NCBI GenBank assembly: GCA_046349435.1
Contig: JAXMCI010000027.1
Span: 1-64,000, forward strand
Direction: 5' to 3'
Length of the DNA: 64,000 nt
From: JAXMCI01 sp046349435
Lineage (GTDB): Bacteria; Pseudomonadota; Alphaproteobacteria; Dongiales; Dongiaceae
The notes beneath the pieces are model-generated. The model made no database searches, was not told the DNA's origin, and saw nothing but the letters and a program-made list of their open reading frames with translations. A program made the translations under genes and the position numbers. Below are positions 33,100 to 42,170 of the stretch, in pieces (the stretch's first letter is position 1; each line of letters starts with the position of its first letter).

Positions 33100-33239
33100 C
33101 GGGGAACCTCCGGGATTGCTATATCATCGGTGGCCCGCGGCCGGAATACTTGTCCTTTCGTGCCAACCGCTCGGCGGCCGCGCCGTAACCTGCTAGAAAG
33201 GCGGCCCGGCAGATCGGGGCGGCGAGGGAGGGGCGCTGG

Positions 33240-33929
33240 ATGGCAGCCGGGGCAGAGGATCGGGACGGCGATTCGACCGAGGCGCTGATCCCGATCGGCC
33301 GTTACCGCTGCTTCTACCTCGTGCTGGCGCTCGTCGGGCTGCTCGCCCTCTACCCCTACCTGGGCTTTACCGGCGACGGGCGGATCCTCCTCAACCTGCT
33401 CAACCTGATCGTCATGGGCGGCGCCCTCGCGACGGTCCGGCGGCAGCCGCTGTCGGTGCTCCGCGTCGTGCTGCTGGTGCTGCTCGTCCTCGGGCTGCAG
33501 ATCTGGCACCTGATAGCGCCGGCGCCGGTGCCCTTTCTCCTGCTGTGCGTGGCGATGTCGGGCCTCTATGGCCTGGTCGTGGTCGGGCTGCTCGCCTACC
33601 TGCTGCGGCGGGAGCCGATAACCCCCGACAAGCTCTATGCCGGCATCGCCGGCTACATCCTGATCGGCCTCTTCTTCGCCGCCCTCCTGCGGCTGCTGCA
33701 GGATCTCGACCCGCGCGCCTTCAGCGCCGATCCGTCCGTGCAGGGGCCGCCGGAGTTCTTCGACTTCATCTATGTCAGCTTCGGCACCCTGACGACGGCG
33801 GGCTTCACCGGGCTGACGCCGGTGCTGCAGCAGGCGCGTTCCCTGCTGGTGCTCGAGGAGATCACCGGCTTCGTCTATGCCGCCCTCCTCGTCGCCCGGC
33901 TGACCTCGCTCTATCGCCCCGGAGGTTGA
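33240..33929 (+). CDS. Potassium-channel-like membrane protein with atypical selectivity filter
   Basis: This 229-aa protein has about six membrane helices. The last two flank a pore loop with YVSFGTLTTAGFTGLTP (residues 178-194). In canonical channels the filter reads T-x-G-Y-G-D; here it is T185-T-A-G-F-T-G. The Tyr, second Gly and Asp are therefore replaced, and K+ selectivity cannot be assumed. The rest (LEEITGFVYAALLVARLTSLY after the pore) matches the two-TM ion-channel family. GGGAGG precedes the ATG. It converges on the GT2 gene. Confidence 0.8.
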   Translation: MAAGAEDRDGDSTEALIPIGRYRCFYLVLALVGLLALYPYLGFTGDGRILLNLLNLIVMGGALATVRRQPLSVLRVVLLVLLVLGLQIWHLIAPAPVPFLLLCVAMSGLYGLVVVGLLAYLLRREPITPDKLYAGIAGYILIGLFFAALLRLLQDLDPRAFSADPSVQGPPEFFDFIYVSFGTLTTAGFTGLTPVLQQARSLLVLEEITGFVYAALLVARLTSLYRPGG

Positions 33930-33944
33930 GATCGGGCCCCCGTC

Positions 33945-34946
33945 TCAGGGCAGGGCCAGCAGCAGCCGGCGGACGGCCTCGACCAGCGGGCGCAGCCAGG
34001 GCCGCGCCAGGATCAGGCGCCAGCAGGCCGCCGCCGGGGGCGTGCGCAGCACCCGCCGCGCCAGGTCGAGCGTCCGGCTGGTCGCGGCCGCCGGCTGCGG
34101 CCGCGACTGCGGCAGCAATCCGTCGCGCTCCAGGTAGGTGTGCAGGTCGGGCGTCACGCGGCCCTGCCACTTCTGCCGGAAGTGGGCGGCGTTGGCCTGC
34201 TCGTGGTCCCTGCGGCCGGGGCTCTGCAGGCCGATGTGATAGATCACGCTGTCCCCGGCGTAGTAGACGATGCCGCCGCGCTCGCGCACGCGCAGGCAGA
34301 AATCGACGTCCTCGTAGCCGTTCCGGAAGGCCGGATCGAAGCCGCCGAGCGCCTGGAACAGGCGGCGCGGCACCAGCCAGCAGGCCGCCGTCACGATCTG
34401 GAACTCGCGGCCGAGCAGGGCCGGTGGAAAATCGCCCGGCCGGCCGGCATGGAGATGGACCGGCTGCCCGTCGTCGTCGAACACCATGCCGGCATGGTTG
34501 ATCGTCCCGGTGCCGGGCGTGAGCTGCCGGTTGCCGACCACCCCGATTCGCGGGTCCCGTCGCGCCGCGGCGACCAGCCGGGCGAGCCAGCCGGGGGTCA
34601 CCCGGGTGTCGTTGTTGAGCAGGCAGAGATACGCGCCGCGCGCGACCGCGGCGGCGTCGTTCATGTTGCGCGCGAATCCCTGGCGGGTGGCGTTGCGCAC
34701 CACCGTGATGCGCTCTCCCAGGGATGCGAGATAGGCCGGCGTATCGTCGATCGAGCAATCGTCGATCACCAGGATCTCGGTCGGAATCGCCGGGTCGGCG
34801 CAGGCGAACACGCTGTCCAGGCAGTCCCGCGTCAGCTCCACGCGGTCGCACACCGGCACCAGCAGCGAGACCAGCGGGGTCGCGCCTGACGGGTCGTCGC
34901 CGGACCCGCCGCCGGGCGGCGGCAGGTCGTGGCCGGGGGCGGGCAA
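33945..34946 (-). CDS. Family-2 glycosyltransferase
   Basis: This 333-aa protein is predicted from TTG 34946, with AGGAG 12 bases upstream; no ATG or GTG fits. The GT2 core is VSLLVPVCDRVELTRDCLDS, VIDDCSIDDTP, NMNDAAAVARGAYLCLLNND (nucleotide-sugar Asp) and TPGWL, then the ED of NGYEDVDFC as the probable catalytic region. There is no transmembrane segment, so it is cytosolic. It is divergent from the plus-strand glycosyltransferase genes across 272 bases, forming one surface-polysaccharide locus. Confidence 0.88.
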   Translation of the reverse strand: MPAPGHDLPPPGGGSGDDPSGATPLVSLLVPVCDRVELTRDCLDSVFACADPAIPTEILVIDDCSIDDTPAYLASLGERITVVRNATRQGFARNMNDAAAVARGAYLCLLNNDTRVTPGWLARLVAAARRDPRIGVVGNRQLTPGTGTINHAGMVFDDDGQPVHLHAGRPGDFPPALLGREFQIVTAACWLVPRRLFQALGGFDPAFRNGYEDVDFCLRVRERGGIVYYAGDSVIYHIGLQSPGRRDHEQANAAHFRQKWQGRVTPDLHTYLERDGLLPQSRPQPAAATSRTLDLARRVLRTPPAAACWRLILARPWLRPLVEAVRRLLLALP

Positions 34947-35218
34947 GGGCGGATGAGCTCCTGGCAGGTCGATCGAGGCGAACCCTAGGCAGGGGCGGCG
35001 TCACTGACAACCGGCATCTCGGTCCGGCCGCGCCGGCGCCCCCGGGCCCGCAGCGGGGGGTTGTCGGCCCCCGACCGCCGGGCTATGAGGGCGGGAAGGA
35101 AGCGATTTGCGAGAGCAGAGTGGCAGGGAGCACCGGGTTCTCCACGGAGTTGGGCGCGGCGGTCGCGGCGGAACCCCAGCCGGTACGCGCCGTCAGGCTC
35201 GGCGTGGTGGCGGGAGCC

Positions 35219-35581
35219 ATGGCGACGCAGCCCTGGCTCAGCGTGGTTGCGCCGTCGCCGCCGCCGTCGCCGCCCGTGCCGCCGCCCGCCATGGCCGCGC
35301 CGGGCGGCAGGCGGGTGGTGCTGGACGCCCTGCGCGCGGCGCTGCGGCCGCTGCTCCTCCGCTTCGAGTACCGGGTCCGCACCGCCGTCGAGGGCAGCTC
35401 GGCGGCCTGGGCGATCGCCCGGGCCGAGCGGCAGCTGGTCGAGCAGCGGGTGATCCTCGAGTCGATGGAGCGCCGCATCGTCGCGCTCGTTGCGGAGCTC
35501 GCCCAGCTGCAGCAGGAGCTGTCGGAGCGGCGCGACGCGCCGATCGTGCAGGACCGCGACGGGCCGGGAGATCCTGCTTGA
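35219..35581 (+). CDS. Small Pro-rich, coiled-coil hypothetical protein
   Basis: This 120-aa protein starts at ATG 35219 (GGGAG just before). The N-terminus is Pro/Ser-rich (VVAPSPPPSPPVPPPA). Residues ~40-105 are a strong amphipathic helix or coiled coil (AERQLVEQRVILESMERRIV, ALVAELAQLQQELSER). Its stop overlaps the next start as TTGA. I recognise no family. As the first gene of a glycosyltransferase run it may tether or organise the enzymes, which is inference. Confidence 0.6.
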   Translation: MATQPWLSVVAPSPPPSPPVPPPAMAAPGGRRVVLDALRAALRPLLLRFEYRVRTAVEGSSAAWAIARAERQLVEQRVILESMERRIVALVAELAQLQQELSERRDAPIVQDRDGPGDPA

Positions 35582-36072
35582 GGATCGGCATCGTCTCCGC
35601 CGCGGTGCCGCTGGCCGGCGGTGGGCGGCGGATCGCGGCGGCGCTGCGCGCCGCGCTCACCGAGCGCAACCATCGCGTCGAGACCGTCCTGCTGCCGATC
35701 GACGAATCGGCGGACGACCTGCTGCAGCAGGTCATGGCCTATCGCCTGGTCGAGCTCGACCCGCAGTTCGACCGGGTGATCACCGTGCGCCCGCCTGCCC
35801 ACGTCGTGCGCCATCGCTGCAAGGTCGTCCTGATCGGCCACCGGACGCGCTCGTCCCTGCCGGACACGCGCTGGGCGCAGGCGCTGCGGGCGGAGCTCGA
35901 GCGCGTCGATGCCGCGGCCCTGCGCGAGGCCCGCGCCGTCTACGTCCGCGACCGGGAGACCGCCGAGCGGCTGCGCCGCGGCCATGCCCGCTGCGAGGCG
36001 CTCGCCCTGCCGCTGACGCGCGCCCGCCGCGCGATCGGCTGGGACGCCGCACTGGAGAAGCTGCTGGCGTGA
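35578..36072 (+). CDS. N-terminal GT-B half-domain protein (TTG start)
   Basis: This 164-aa protein starts at TTG 35578 (overlapping the previous stop) and reads (M)RIGIVSAAVPLAGGGRRIA, a Rossmann-type opening like that of GT4 enzymes. It runs parallel to the N-terminal half of the next gene (for example VVLIGHRTRSSLPDTRW versus VWLIHQYRQAYD). It stops where the donor-sugar-binding second half should begin. It therefore cannot be a complete glycosyltransferase. It may be a partner subunit of the neighbour or a truncated duplicate. Confidence 0.65.
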   Translation: MRIGIVSAAVPLAGGGRRIAAALRAALTERNHRVETVLLPIDESADDLLQQVMAYRLVELDPQFDRVITVRPPAHVVRHRCKVVLIGHRTRSSLPDTRWAQALRAELERVDAAALREARAVYVRDRETAERLRRGHARCEALALPLTRARRAIGWDAALEKLLA

Positions 36073-37103
36073 GGGTCCTCGTCCTCAGCACCATGGTGCC
36101 CTTCGTCCACGGCGGTGCCGAGATCCAGCGGGATGCCCTGCTGGTCCGGCTGCGCCGGCGCGGCATCGCCGCGGAGGCGATGAGCCTGCCCTTCCTGTGG
36201 GAGCCCTACGAGCGGGTGGTCGAGGAGATGGTGCTCGCCCGCAGCCTGCGCATCGCCCGCGCCGACCGGGTGATCGCCCTCAAGTTCCCGGCCTATCTCG
36301 TACCCTGCGAGTCCAAGGTGGTCTGGCTGATCCACCAGTACCGCCAGGCCTACGACATGTTCGAGGCGGGCCACTCGAACATCCCGCAGACGGCCCGCGG
36401 CGCCGCGCTGCGCGCCATGGTGGCGGCGGCCGATACCAGCGCGCTGACCGAGGCGCGGTCCGTCTTCACCTCCTCGCCGGTGACCCGCGACCGGCTGCTC
36501 CGCTTCAACGGCCTCGAGGCCGCCGTGCTGCCCGTGCCGCTCGACGATCCCGAGCGATTCGGCGGCGGCCCGTCGGACGGCTACATCGTCGCGACCGGGC
36601 GGGTGGGCGCGCTGAAGCGCCAGTGGCTGCTGCTGCGGGCGCTGCGCCATGCGCCGGGCGTGCGGGCCGTGATCGCCGGCCCGCCCGACCGCCCGCAGGA
36701 TGCCGAGGAGCTGCGCCGCCTGCTCGAAGCCGAGGGTCTCTCCGATCGGGTCCGGCTCGTGCTCAGGTTCCTGCCGCGGGACGACCTCGCCGAGCTGGTC
36801 AATCGCAGCCTTGGGGTCGCCTGCCTGCCCTTCGAGGAGGACACCGCGAGCTTCGTCGCGATGGAGGCGTTCCAGGCCGGCAAGCCGGTGCTCACGCTGA
36901 CCGATTCCGGCGGGGTCCTCGACCTCGTGCGCGACGGCGAGACCGGCTGGGTGGCGGCGCCGACGCCGGAATCGCTCGGCGCGGCGCTGCGCGCCATGGC
37001 GGCCGCGCCGGCCGAGGCGGCGGCGCGGGGCGAGGCGGGCCGCCGCGCCTTCCTGGCCCGCGGCGTCGCCTGGCCGCAGACGCTGGACCGGCTGCTGGCA
37101 TGA
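36069..37103 (+). CDS. GT4-type glycosyltransferase (GT-B fold)
   Basis: This 344-aa protein starts at GTG 36069, overlapping the previous stop as GTGA. It opens with (M)RVLVLSTMVPFVHGGAE. The C-terminal half has GYIVATGRVGALKRQWLLLR (donor pocket Lys/Arg), RVRLVLRFLPRDDLAELVNR and the E-x7-E-like FEEDTASFVAMEAFQAGKPV. That is the GT4 donor-binding region. It is cytosolic, with retaining sugar transfer from an NDP-sugar predicted. It is a paralogue of the half-length gene before it. Confidence 0.88.
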   Translation: MRVLVLSTMVPFVHGGAEIQRDALLVRLRRRGIAAEAMSLPFLWEPYERVVEEMVLARSLRIARADRVIALKFPAYLVPCESKVVWLIHQYRQAYDMFEAGHSNIPQTARGAALRAMVAAADTSALTEARSVFTSSPVTRDRLLRFNGLEAAVLPVPLDDPERFGGGPSDGYIVATGRVGALKRQWLLLRALRHAPGVRAVIAGPPDRPQDAEELRRLLEAEGLSDRVRLVLRFLPRDDLAELVNRSLGVACLPFEEDTASFVAMEAFQAGKPVLTLTDSGGVLDLVRDGETGWVAAPTPESLGAALRAMAAAPAEAAARGEAGRRAFLARGVAWPQTLDRLLA

Positions 37104-38401
37104 GCCTGCGCATCGCCTGGCTGGGCCCCTGGAACAGCCGCTCCACCATCGCCCATTTCGGCGCCCTGGTGGGCGGCGAGCTGCAGGCCCGCGGGCACAC
37201 CGTGAGCGTCTTCCGCACCGAAACCGGCGCGGCCCGCGCCCTGCCGGCGCTGCCGGCCGCGGGCGAGCCCGGCTGGCTGGCGGAGACGAGCGCCGGCGCG
37301 CTGCAGCGGCGGCACGATGTCGTGCTCGCCAACGTCGGCAACAACTTCGCCTATCACGGCGCGCTGCTGCCCGAGCTTCCGCGGCTCGGCGCCGTGCTCA
37401 TCCTGCACGACTTCTTCCTCGGCCATCTCGCCCACGAATGGGCAGAGGCGGAGCCCGAGGCGGTGCCGGTGCTGCGGCGCATGCTCGAGGCCGCCTACGG
37501 CCCGGCCGGCTGGCCCGACGGCGAGCCCTTCTGGATCGGCGAGACCGAGATGGCCCGCCGCCGGCCGATGCTCGAATGCTTCGCCGCTGCGGGCATCGGC
37601 GCGGTCGTCCATGCCGGCCACTACGCGCCGCGTACCCTTGCGGCCTGCGGTGGTCCGGTGGCCTGCCTGCCGCTCGCCTATGACTGCCCGGCGGCGCCGC
37701 CGCCGCGCCTGTCCGGGCCGGCGCTGACGCTGGTCACCATCGGCCATCTCAACCCCAACCGGCAGGTCGACCAGATCCTCCGGGCGCTGGCGCAGTCCTC
37801 GCGGCTGCGGGACTGCCGGCTGCGGGTCGTCGGTCCGTGCCGGCCCGAGGATCGCGGCGACCTGCTGGCGCTCGCCAAGACGCTCGGCGTGGTCCCGCCG
37901 CGCTTCACCGGCTGGATCGCCGAGTCGGAGCTGCTGCGCCACCGCAACGAGGCGGACATCCTGTTCTGCCTGCGCTCGCCGGTGCTCGAAGGGGCCTCCG
38001 GGTCGGTGATCATGGCGATGCTCTCGGCGCGGCCGACCCTGGTCTCCGACCATGGCTGCTACGCGGAGATTCCCGACGACTGCGTCTACAAGTGCCGCCC
38101 CGGGGCCGAGGCCGCCGACATCGCGCGCCATCTCGAGGGCATTCTCGCCGCGCCCGCGGCGGCGCGGCCGGCCGGCCTCCGCGCCGCCGCCCATGCCCGG
38201 CGGCGGCACGCGGTCGGCGGCTATGTCGACGGGCTGCTGCCGCTGATCGAGGCCGCGGTCGCCGGCGGGCCGATCCTGCGCGCCGGGCTCGGCCTCGGCG
38301 GCATCCTGGCCGCGCTCGGCGCCGGCCCCGACGATCCGGCGGCAGAGCGGATCGGCGGGGCGCTGACCGAGCTGCTCGGCGACGGCGCGGCCCGCGGCTG
38401 A
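37100..38401 (+). CDS. GT4-type glycosyltransferase
   Basis: This 433-aa protein starts MSLRIAWLGPWNSRSTIAHF at ATG 37100, overlapping the previous stop as ATGA. The donor half reads LTLVTIGHLNPNRQVDQI, FTGWIAESELLRHRNEADI and RSPVLEGASGSVIMAMLSAR, the GT4 E-x7-E region. The middle resembles sugar transferases that act on undecaprenyl-linked acceptors, but I do not know the acceptor. It is the last of four genes joined by 4-bp overlaps (35219-38401). The C-terminal ~60 residues are a low-complexity Ala/Gly tail. Confidence 0.87.
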   Translation: MSLRIAWLGPWNSRSTIAHFGALVGGELQARGHTVSVFRTETGAARALPALPAAGEPGWLAETSAGALQRRHDVVLANVGNNFAYHGALLPELPRLGAVLILHDFFLGHLAHEWAEAEPEAVPVLRRMLEAAYGPAGWPDGEPFWIGETEMARRRPMLECFAAAGIGAVVHAGHYAPRTLAACGGPVACLPLAYDCPAAPPPRLSGPALTLVTIGHLNPNRQVDQILRALAQSSRLRDCRLRVVGPCRPEDRGDLLALAKTLGVVPPRFTGWIAESELLRHRNEADILFCLRSPVLEGASGSVIMAMLSARPTLVSDHGCYAEIPDDCVYKCRPGAEAADIARHLEGILAAPAAARPAGLRAAAHARRRHAVGGYVDGLLPLIEAAVAGGPILRAGLGLGGILAALGAGPDDPAAERIGGALTELLGDGAARG

Positions 38402-38426
38402 GCGCAGGCGCGCTGCGGTCCGTCCG

Positions 38427-39386
38427 TCAGAACGACACCCTCGCCATCGCTGCGCGATGATCGGACGGCCAGGGGGTCACCACCAGGTCGGCCTCCGGCG
38501 CCTTCTCGCCGACGATCCCCGCCGCCTCGACCCGCAGCCCGGCGCCGCGGGCCAGGATGAAGTCGATGCGGTCGTGGTGATCCTCCGGATCGCTCGGCGC
38601 GCTCGTCGGCGTCCAGGTGAAGCCGGGCCTCGCGACCTCGTCGGGAAAGGCCGTACGGAATGTGTCGACGAAGCCGGCCTCCTCGATCGCCTTGGCGGTC
38701 GGCCATTCGACGACCATGGGCTGGTGCCCGGCCTTGACCGCGCCGCTGGTCCAGTCGCGGTGGCTGGGCTCGTTGAAATCGCCCATGACGAACTGGGCCG
38801 CGGCGTCGCCCTCGGCGGCGATGTCGGCCAGCAGCAGGGCCAGCGCCTTGCCGCGCGTCGCCTTGGCGCTGTCGACCGCCTCGGCCGCCGTCTTCAGGAA
38901 CGGGAAGCTGCCGTACTCGATCTTCAGCAGCTGGTAGGGCTGGTAGGGCGCATCGTCGAGATTCATCGAGTAGGCGACGACCTTGCGCCCGTCGACGTCG
39001 ATCTCGACGCCGACGCCGTTCGGCGTCTCCTTGCCGAGCGGGTATCGGCTGAGGACCGCGTCGGCCCAGTGGTTCTCGGTGTTGTGCCTGAACTCGTGAT
39101 AGTGGTAGCCGAGCGCCGCGGCGATCGCGGCCGCGCGGCTGTCGTCGCCGGCCGGGCAGACGTCGGCGGTGCAGGGGTCGGGCTCGGGCACCGTCTCCTG
39201 CACCGCGACGATGTCGGCGCCGGTCGCCCGGATCGCCGCGACCGTCTCGTCGATCGGCTTCTGCGCGTTTGCCCCGGCGCCCCACATGTTGAAGCTCATC
39301 AGCGTGAGCTCCGCGGCCGCCGCCGGCCCGCTGCCCGCCAGCAGCGGCAGCACGGCCAGCGCCGGCAGAAGGCTGCGTCGTGTCAT
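38427..39386 (-). CDS. Secreted endonuclease/exonuclease/phosphatase-fold protein
   Basis: This 319-aa protein has a signal peptide (MTRRSLLPALAVLPLLAGSG then PAAAAE; the RRSLL part could also be a weak Tat signal). EEP-fold landmarks are LTLMSFNMWGAG, VAVQETVPEP (catalytic Glu), MGDFNEPSHRDWT (D-x-N), DRIDFIL and WPSDHRAAM (final D-H). Members include nucleases, sphingomyelinases and inositol-polyphosphate phosphatases. With export and a Cys pair (~CTADVC), an extracytoplasmic phosphodiesterase is likely. GGGGGAC precedes the ATG. Confidence 0.88.
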   Translation of the reverse strand: MTRRSLLPALAVLPLLAGSGPAAAAELTLMSFNMWGAGANAQKPIDETVAAIRATGADIVAVQETVPEPDPCTADVCPAGDDSRAAAIAAALGYHYHEFRHNTENHWADAVLSRYPLGKETPNGVGVEIDVDGRKVVAYSMNLDDAPYQPYQLLKIEYGSFPFLKTAAEAVDSAKATRGKALALLLADIAAEGDAAAQFVMGDFNEPSHRDWTSGAVKAGHQPMVVEWPTAKAIEEAGFVDTFRTAFPDEVARPGFTWTPTSAPSDPEDHHDRIDFILARGAGLRVEAAGIVGEKAPEADLVVTPWPSDHRAAMARVSF

Positions 39387-39544
39387 GGCTGTCCCCCTGA
39401 TTGCCCCGGACGATCCTAGGTGCCACAGGTGACAGCAGCATGGCAGCGGAAATCGCCGCCGGCCGCGGCGCCGGACGTCCTCGATCCCGGCGACTCCGCG
39501 GCGGGCTTGGACTAGGATCGGGCGGCAGCCACGGGAGATTGCGG

Positions 39545-40135
39545 ATGACCGGGCCGTTGCCCAGCCTGTTCCTCGCCCGCCACGGCGAGACCACCTGGAG
39601 CCTGTCCGGCCAGCATACCGGGCTGACCGACCTGCCGCTGACCGAGCGCGGCGAGAGCAATGCGCGGCGGCTCGGCGAGCGGCTGGCCGGCCGGACCTTC
39701 GCCCGGGTGCTGGCCAGCCCGCTGCAGCGGGCCTGGCGCACCGCCGAGCTCGCCGGCTTCGACGCCGAGCCCGAGCCGGCACTGGTCGAATGGAACTACG
39801 GCGACTACGAGGGTCGCCGCAGCGCCGAGATCCATCGCGAGCGGCCGGACTGGGACCTCTTCCGCGACGGCTGCCCGGGCGGCGAGTCGCCGGCCGAGGT
39901 GGCGGCGCGGGCCGACCGGGTGATCGCCCGGGTGCGGGCGGCGGGCGGCGACGTGCTGCTGTTCTCCAGCGGGCACATCCTGCGGGTGCTGGCGGCGCGC
40001 TGGCTCGGGCTCGGTCCCGACGGCGGCCGGCTCCTCATGCTCGGCACGGCGAGCCTGAGCACGCTCGGCTACGAGCACAATCTGGAGCAGCCGGCGGTCC
40101 GGCTGTGGAACGACACCACCCACGTCGCGGGCTGA
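39545..40135 (+). CDS. Histidine phosphatase (phosphoglycerate-mutase superfamily)
   Basis: This 196-aa protein has the phosphate-accepting His in LFLARHGETTW (RHG), the EWNYGDYEGRRSAEI acid block and the second His in LLFSSGHILRVLAA. The length and LTDLPLTERGESNARRLGERL match cobalamin/sugar-phosphate-type phosphatases rather than true mutases. ATG 39545 has GGGAGA upstream. It heads a rightward run with 6-phosphogluconate dehydrogenase and an aldose epimerase, which suggests sugar-phosphate metabolism. Confidence 0.9.
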   Translation: MTGPLPSLFLARHGETTWSLSGQHTGLTDLPLTERGESNARRLGERLAGRTFARVLASPLQRAWRTAELAGFDAEPEPALVEWNYGDYEGRRSAEIHRERPDWDLFRDGCPGGESPAEVAARADRVIARVRAAGGDVLLFSSGHILRVLAARWLGLGPDGGRLLMLGTASLSTLGYEHNLEQPAVRLWNDTTHVAG

Positions 40136-40188
40136 CCCCGCGGGGGTGGCTGGCGTCGCGCGGCCGGCTCGGTCATTCTGGCCGGCGC

Positions 40189-40206
40189 CCCCGCCGGACG
40201 GCGGGG
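40189..40206 (+). terminator. Short GC hairpin between phosphatase and 6PGDH genes
   Basis: CCCCGCC at 40189-40195 pairs with GGCGGGG at 40200-40206 around a 4-base loop. No T-run follows. It could be a weak attenuator before the dehydrogenase gene or simply a product of high GC. Confidence 0.3.
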
Positions 40207-40228
40207 CAGGAGAGCGATGGAGGAGCCG

Positions 40229-41248
40229 ATGCAACTCGGGATGATCGGGCTGGGGCGCATGGGCGCCAACATGGTGCGGCGCCTGCTCAAGGGCGGCCAC
40301 CAGTGCGTCGTGTTCGACCGCTCGCAGGCGGCGGTCGCGGCGCTCGGAACGGAGGGCGCGACGGGGACCGGCGCGCTCGCCGACTTCGTCGCCAAGCTGG
40401 CCCAGCCGCGGGCGGTCTGGCTGATGGTCCCGGCGGCGGCGGTCGACGGCACCATCGCCGACCTGCTGCCGCTGCTCGCCCCCGGCGACATCCTGATCGA
40501 CGGCGGCAATTCCTACTACATCGACGACATCAGGCGGGCCAAGGAGCTGGCGCCGCGCGGCATCCACTATGTCGACGTCGGCACCAGCGGCGGCGTCTGG
40601 GGGCTGGAGCGCGGCTACTGCATGATGATCGGCGGCGAGACCGAGGTGGTGCGGCGCCTCGACCCGATCTTCGCCACCCTGGCGCCCGGCATCGGCTCGA
40701 TCCCGCGCACCCCCGGCCGGGACAAGTCCGGCGGCACCGCCGAGCAGGGCTATCTGCATTGCGGGCCGAACGGCGCCGGCCATTTCGTCAAGATGGTCCA
40801 TAACGGCATCGAGTACGGCATCATGGCCGCCTATGCCGAGGGCTTCGGCGTGCTGCGCTCGGCCAATGTCGGCAAGGCCGACCACGCGGTCGACGCCGAG
40901 ACGACGCCGCTGCGCGATCCCGAGCACTACCAGTACGACCTCAACCTGCCCGACATCGCCGAGCTGTGGCGGCGCGGCAGCGTGATCGCCTCCTGGCTGC
41001 TCGACCTCAGCGCCTCGGCGCTGATCAAGGATCCGGCGCTCGCCGGCTTCGCCGGCCGGGTCTCGGACTCGGGCGAGGGGCGCTGGACGATCAAGGCGGC
41101 GATCGACGAGGCGGTGCCGGCGCACGTGCTGACGGCGGCGCTCTACGAGCGCTTCAGCTCGCGCGGCGAGGCCGAGTTCGCCGACAAGCTGCTCTCGGCC
41201 ATGCGCTTCGAGTTCGGCGGCCACGTCGAGAAGCCGTCCGGGTCCTAG
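40229..41248 (+). CDS. gnd: 6-phosphogluconate dehydrogenase, decarboxylating (short form)
   Basis: This 339-aa protein is of the shorter, YqeC-like bacterial type (NAD- or NADP-dependent), not the 470-aa form. MQLGMIGLGRMGANMVRRLL gives the dinucleotide-binding glycine-rich loop. DILIDGGNSYYIDDIRRAKE, DVGTSGGVWGLERGYCMMIGG and HFVKMVHNGIEYGIM (catalytic Lys) are the substrate site. It converts 6-phosphogluconate to ribulose 5-phosphate and CO2. ATG 40229 has an ideal GGAGG; ATG 40217, four codons upstream, is an alternative. Confidence 0.93.
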   Translation: MQLGMIGLGRMGANMVRRLLKGGHQCVVFDRSQAAVAALGTEGATGTGALADFVAKLAQPRAVWLMVPAAAVDGTIADLLPLLAPGDILIDGGNSYYIDDIRRAKELAPRGIHYVDVGTSGGVWGLERGYCMMIGGETEVVRRLDPIFATLAPGIGSIPRTPGRDKSGGTAEQGYLHCGPNGAGHFVKMVHNGIEYGIMAAYAEGFGVLRSANVGKADHAVDAETTPLRDPEHYQYDLNLPDIAELWRRGSVIASWLLDLSASALIKDPALAGFAGRVSDSGEGRWTIKAAIDEAVPAHVLTAALYERFSSRGEAEFADKLLSAMRFEFGGHVEKPSGS

Positions 41249-41255
41249 CCGGCGC

Positions 41256-42170
41256 ATGGATCCGCTGCGGGATCCGGATGCGGTGCGGCTGGCGGCGGGC
41301 CCGCTCGCCGCCACCTTCCTGCCGGGCTTCGGCATGCTCGGCGCCTCGCTGACCTGGCGCGGCGTCGAGCTGCTGCGGCGCGTCGACGACCTCGCCGCCG
41401 CCGCGGCATCCGGCAGCACCGCAGGCATCCCGCTGCTGCACCCCTGGGCCAACCGTCTGGCCGGCCTCGGCGATGCCGCGGCCGGCCACCGGGTCACGCG
41501 CGACCCGGCCTCGCCGCTGCTGCATCTCGACGGCAGCGGCCTGCCGATCCACGGCGTGCCGTGGTCGCGGCTTGCCTGGAGCATCGGGACGCAGTCCGCC
41601 GACGCCGTCACCGCCGCGTTGCGCTGGGGGTCGCCGGAGCAGCTCGCCGTCTTCCCCTATCCGCATCGGCTGGCGCTGACGGCGCAGCTGTCGCCGCGCG
41701 CACTGACCGTCGAGGTCTGCCTCACTGCCGACCGGACCGGGCCGGTGCCGGTCAGCTTCGGCTTCCACCCCTATCTCGGGCTGCCCGGCCTGCCGCGCGA
41801 GCAGTGGCGACTGGAGCTGCCCAGGATGCGCCGGCTGGTGGCGGACGGGCAGGGGATCCCGACCGGCGACGAGCAAGACTATCGGGGCTTTGCCGGGGCG
41901 TTGGACGACATCACGTTCGACGACGGCTTCGCGCTGCCCGGCGGCGCCCCGCAGCTCGCCATCGCCGGCGGCGGGCTGCGGATCGCCGTCGAGCCGCTCG
42001 CCGGCTACGGCTTCGCCCAGGTCTTCGCCCCGCCCGGCAAGGCGCTGATCGCGCTCGAGCCGATGACCGCGCCGACCAACGCGCTCGCGAGCGGCCGCGG
42101 GCTGCAGCTCGTGCCGCCCGGCGGCACCTACCGGGCCGCCTTCCGCATCGCCATCGCCGAGGCGCCATGA
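41256..42170 (+). CDS. Aldose 1-epimerase family protein
   Basis: This 304-aa beta-sandwich galactose-mutarotase-like protein has the active-site His in SFGFHPYLGLPG and the catalytic Glu in LIALEPMTAPTNAL. IPLLHPWANRLAG near residue 60 is the family's substrate-binding Asn/Arg segment. It interconverts alpha and beta anomers of a sugar or a sugar-phosphate. It starts 8 bases after the 6PGDH gene and overlaps the next gene by ATGA, so it belongs to one unit. Confidence 0.9.
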   Translation: MDPLRDPDAVRLAAGPLAATFLPGFGMLGASLTWRGVELLRRVDDLAAAAASGSTAGIPLLHPWANRLAGLGDAAAGHRVTRDPASPLLHLDGSGLPIHGVPWSRLAWSIGTQSADAVTAALRWGSPEQLAVFPYPHRLALTAQLSPRALTVEVCLTADRTGPVPVSFGFHPYLGLPGLPREQWRLELPRMRRLVADGQGIPTGDEQDYRGFAGALDDITFDDGFALPGGAPQLAIAGGGLRIAVEPLAGYGFAQVFAPPGKALIALEPMTAPTNALASGRGLQLVPPGGTYRAAFRIAIAEAP

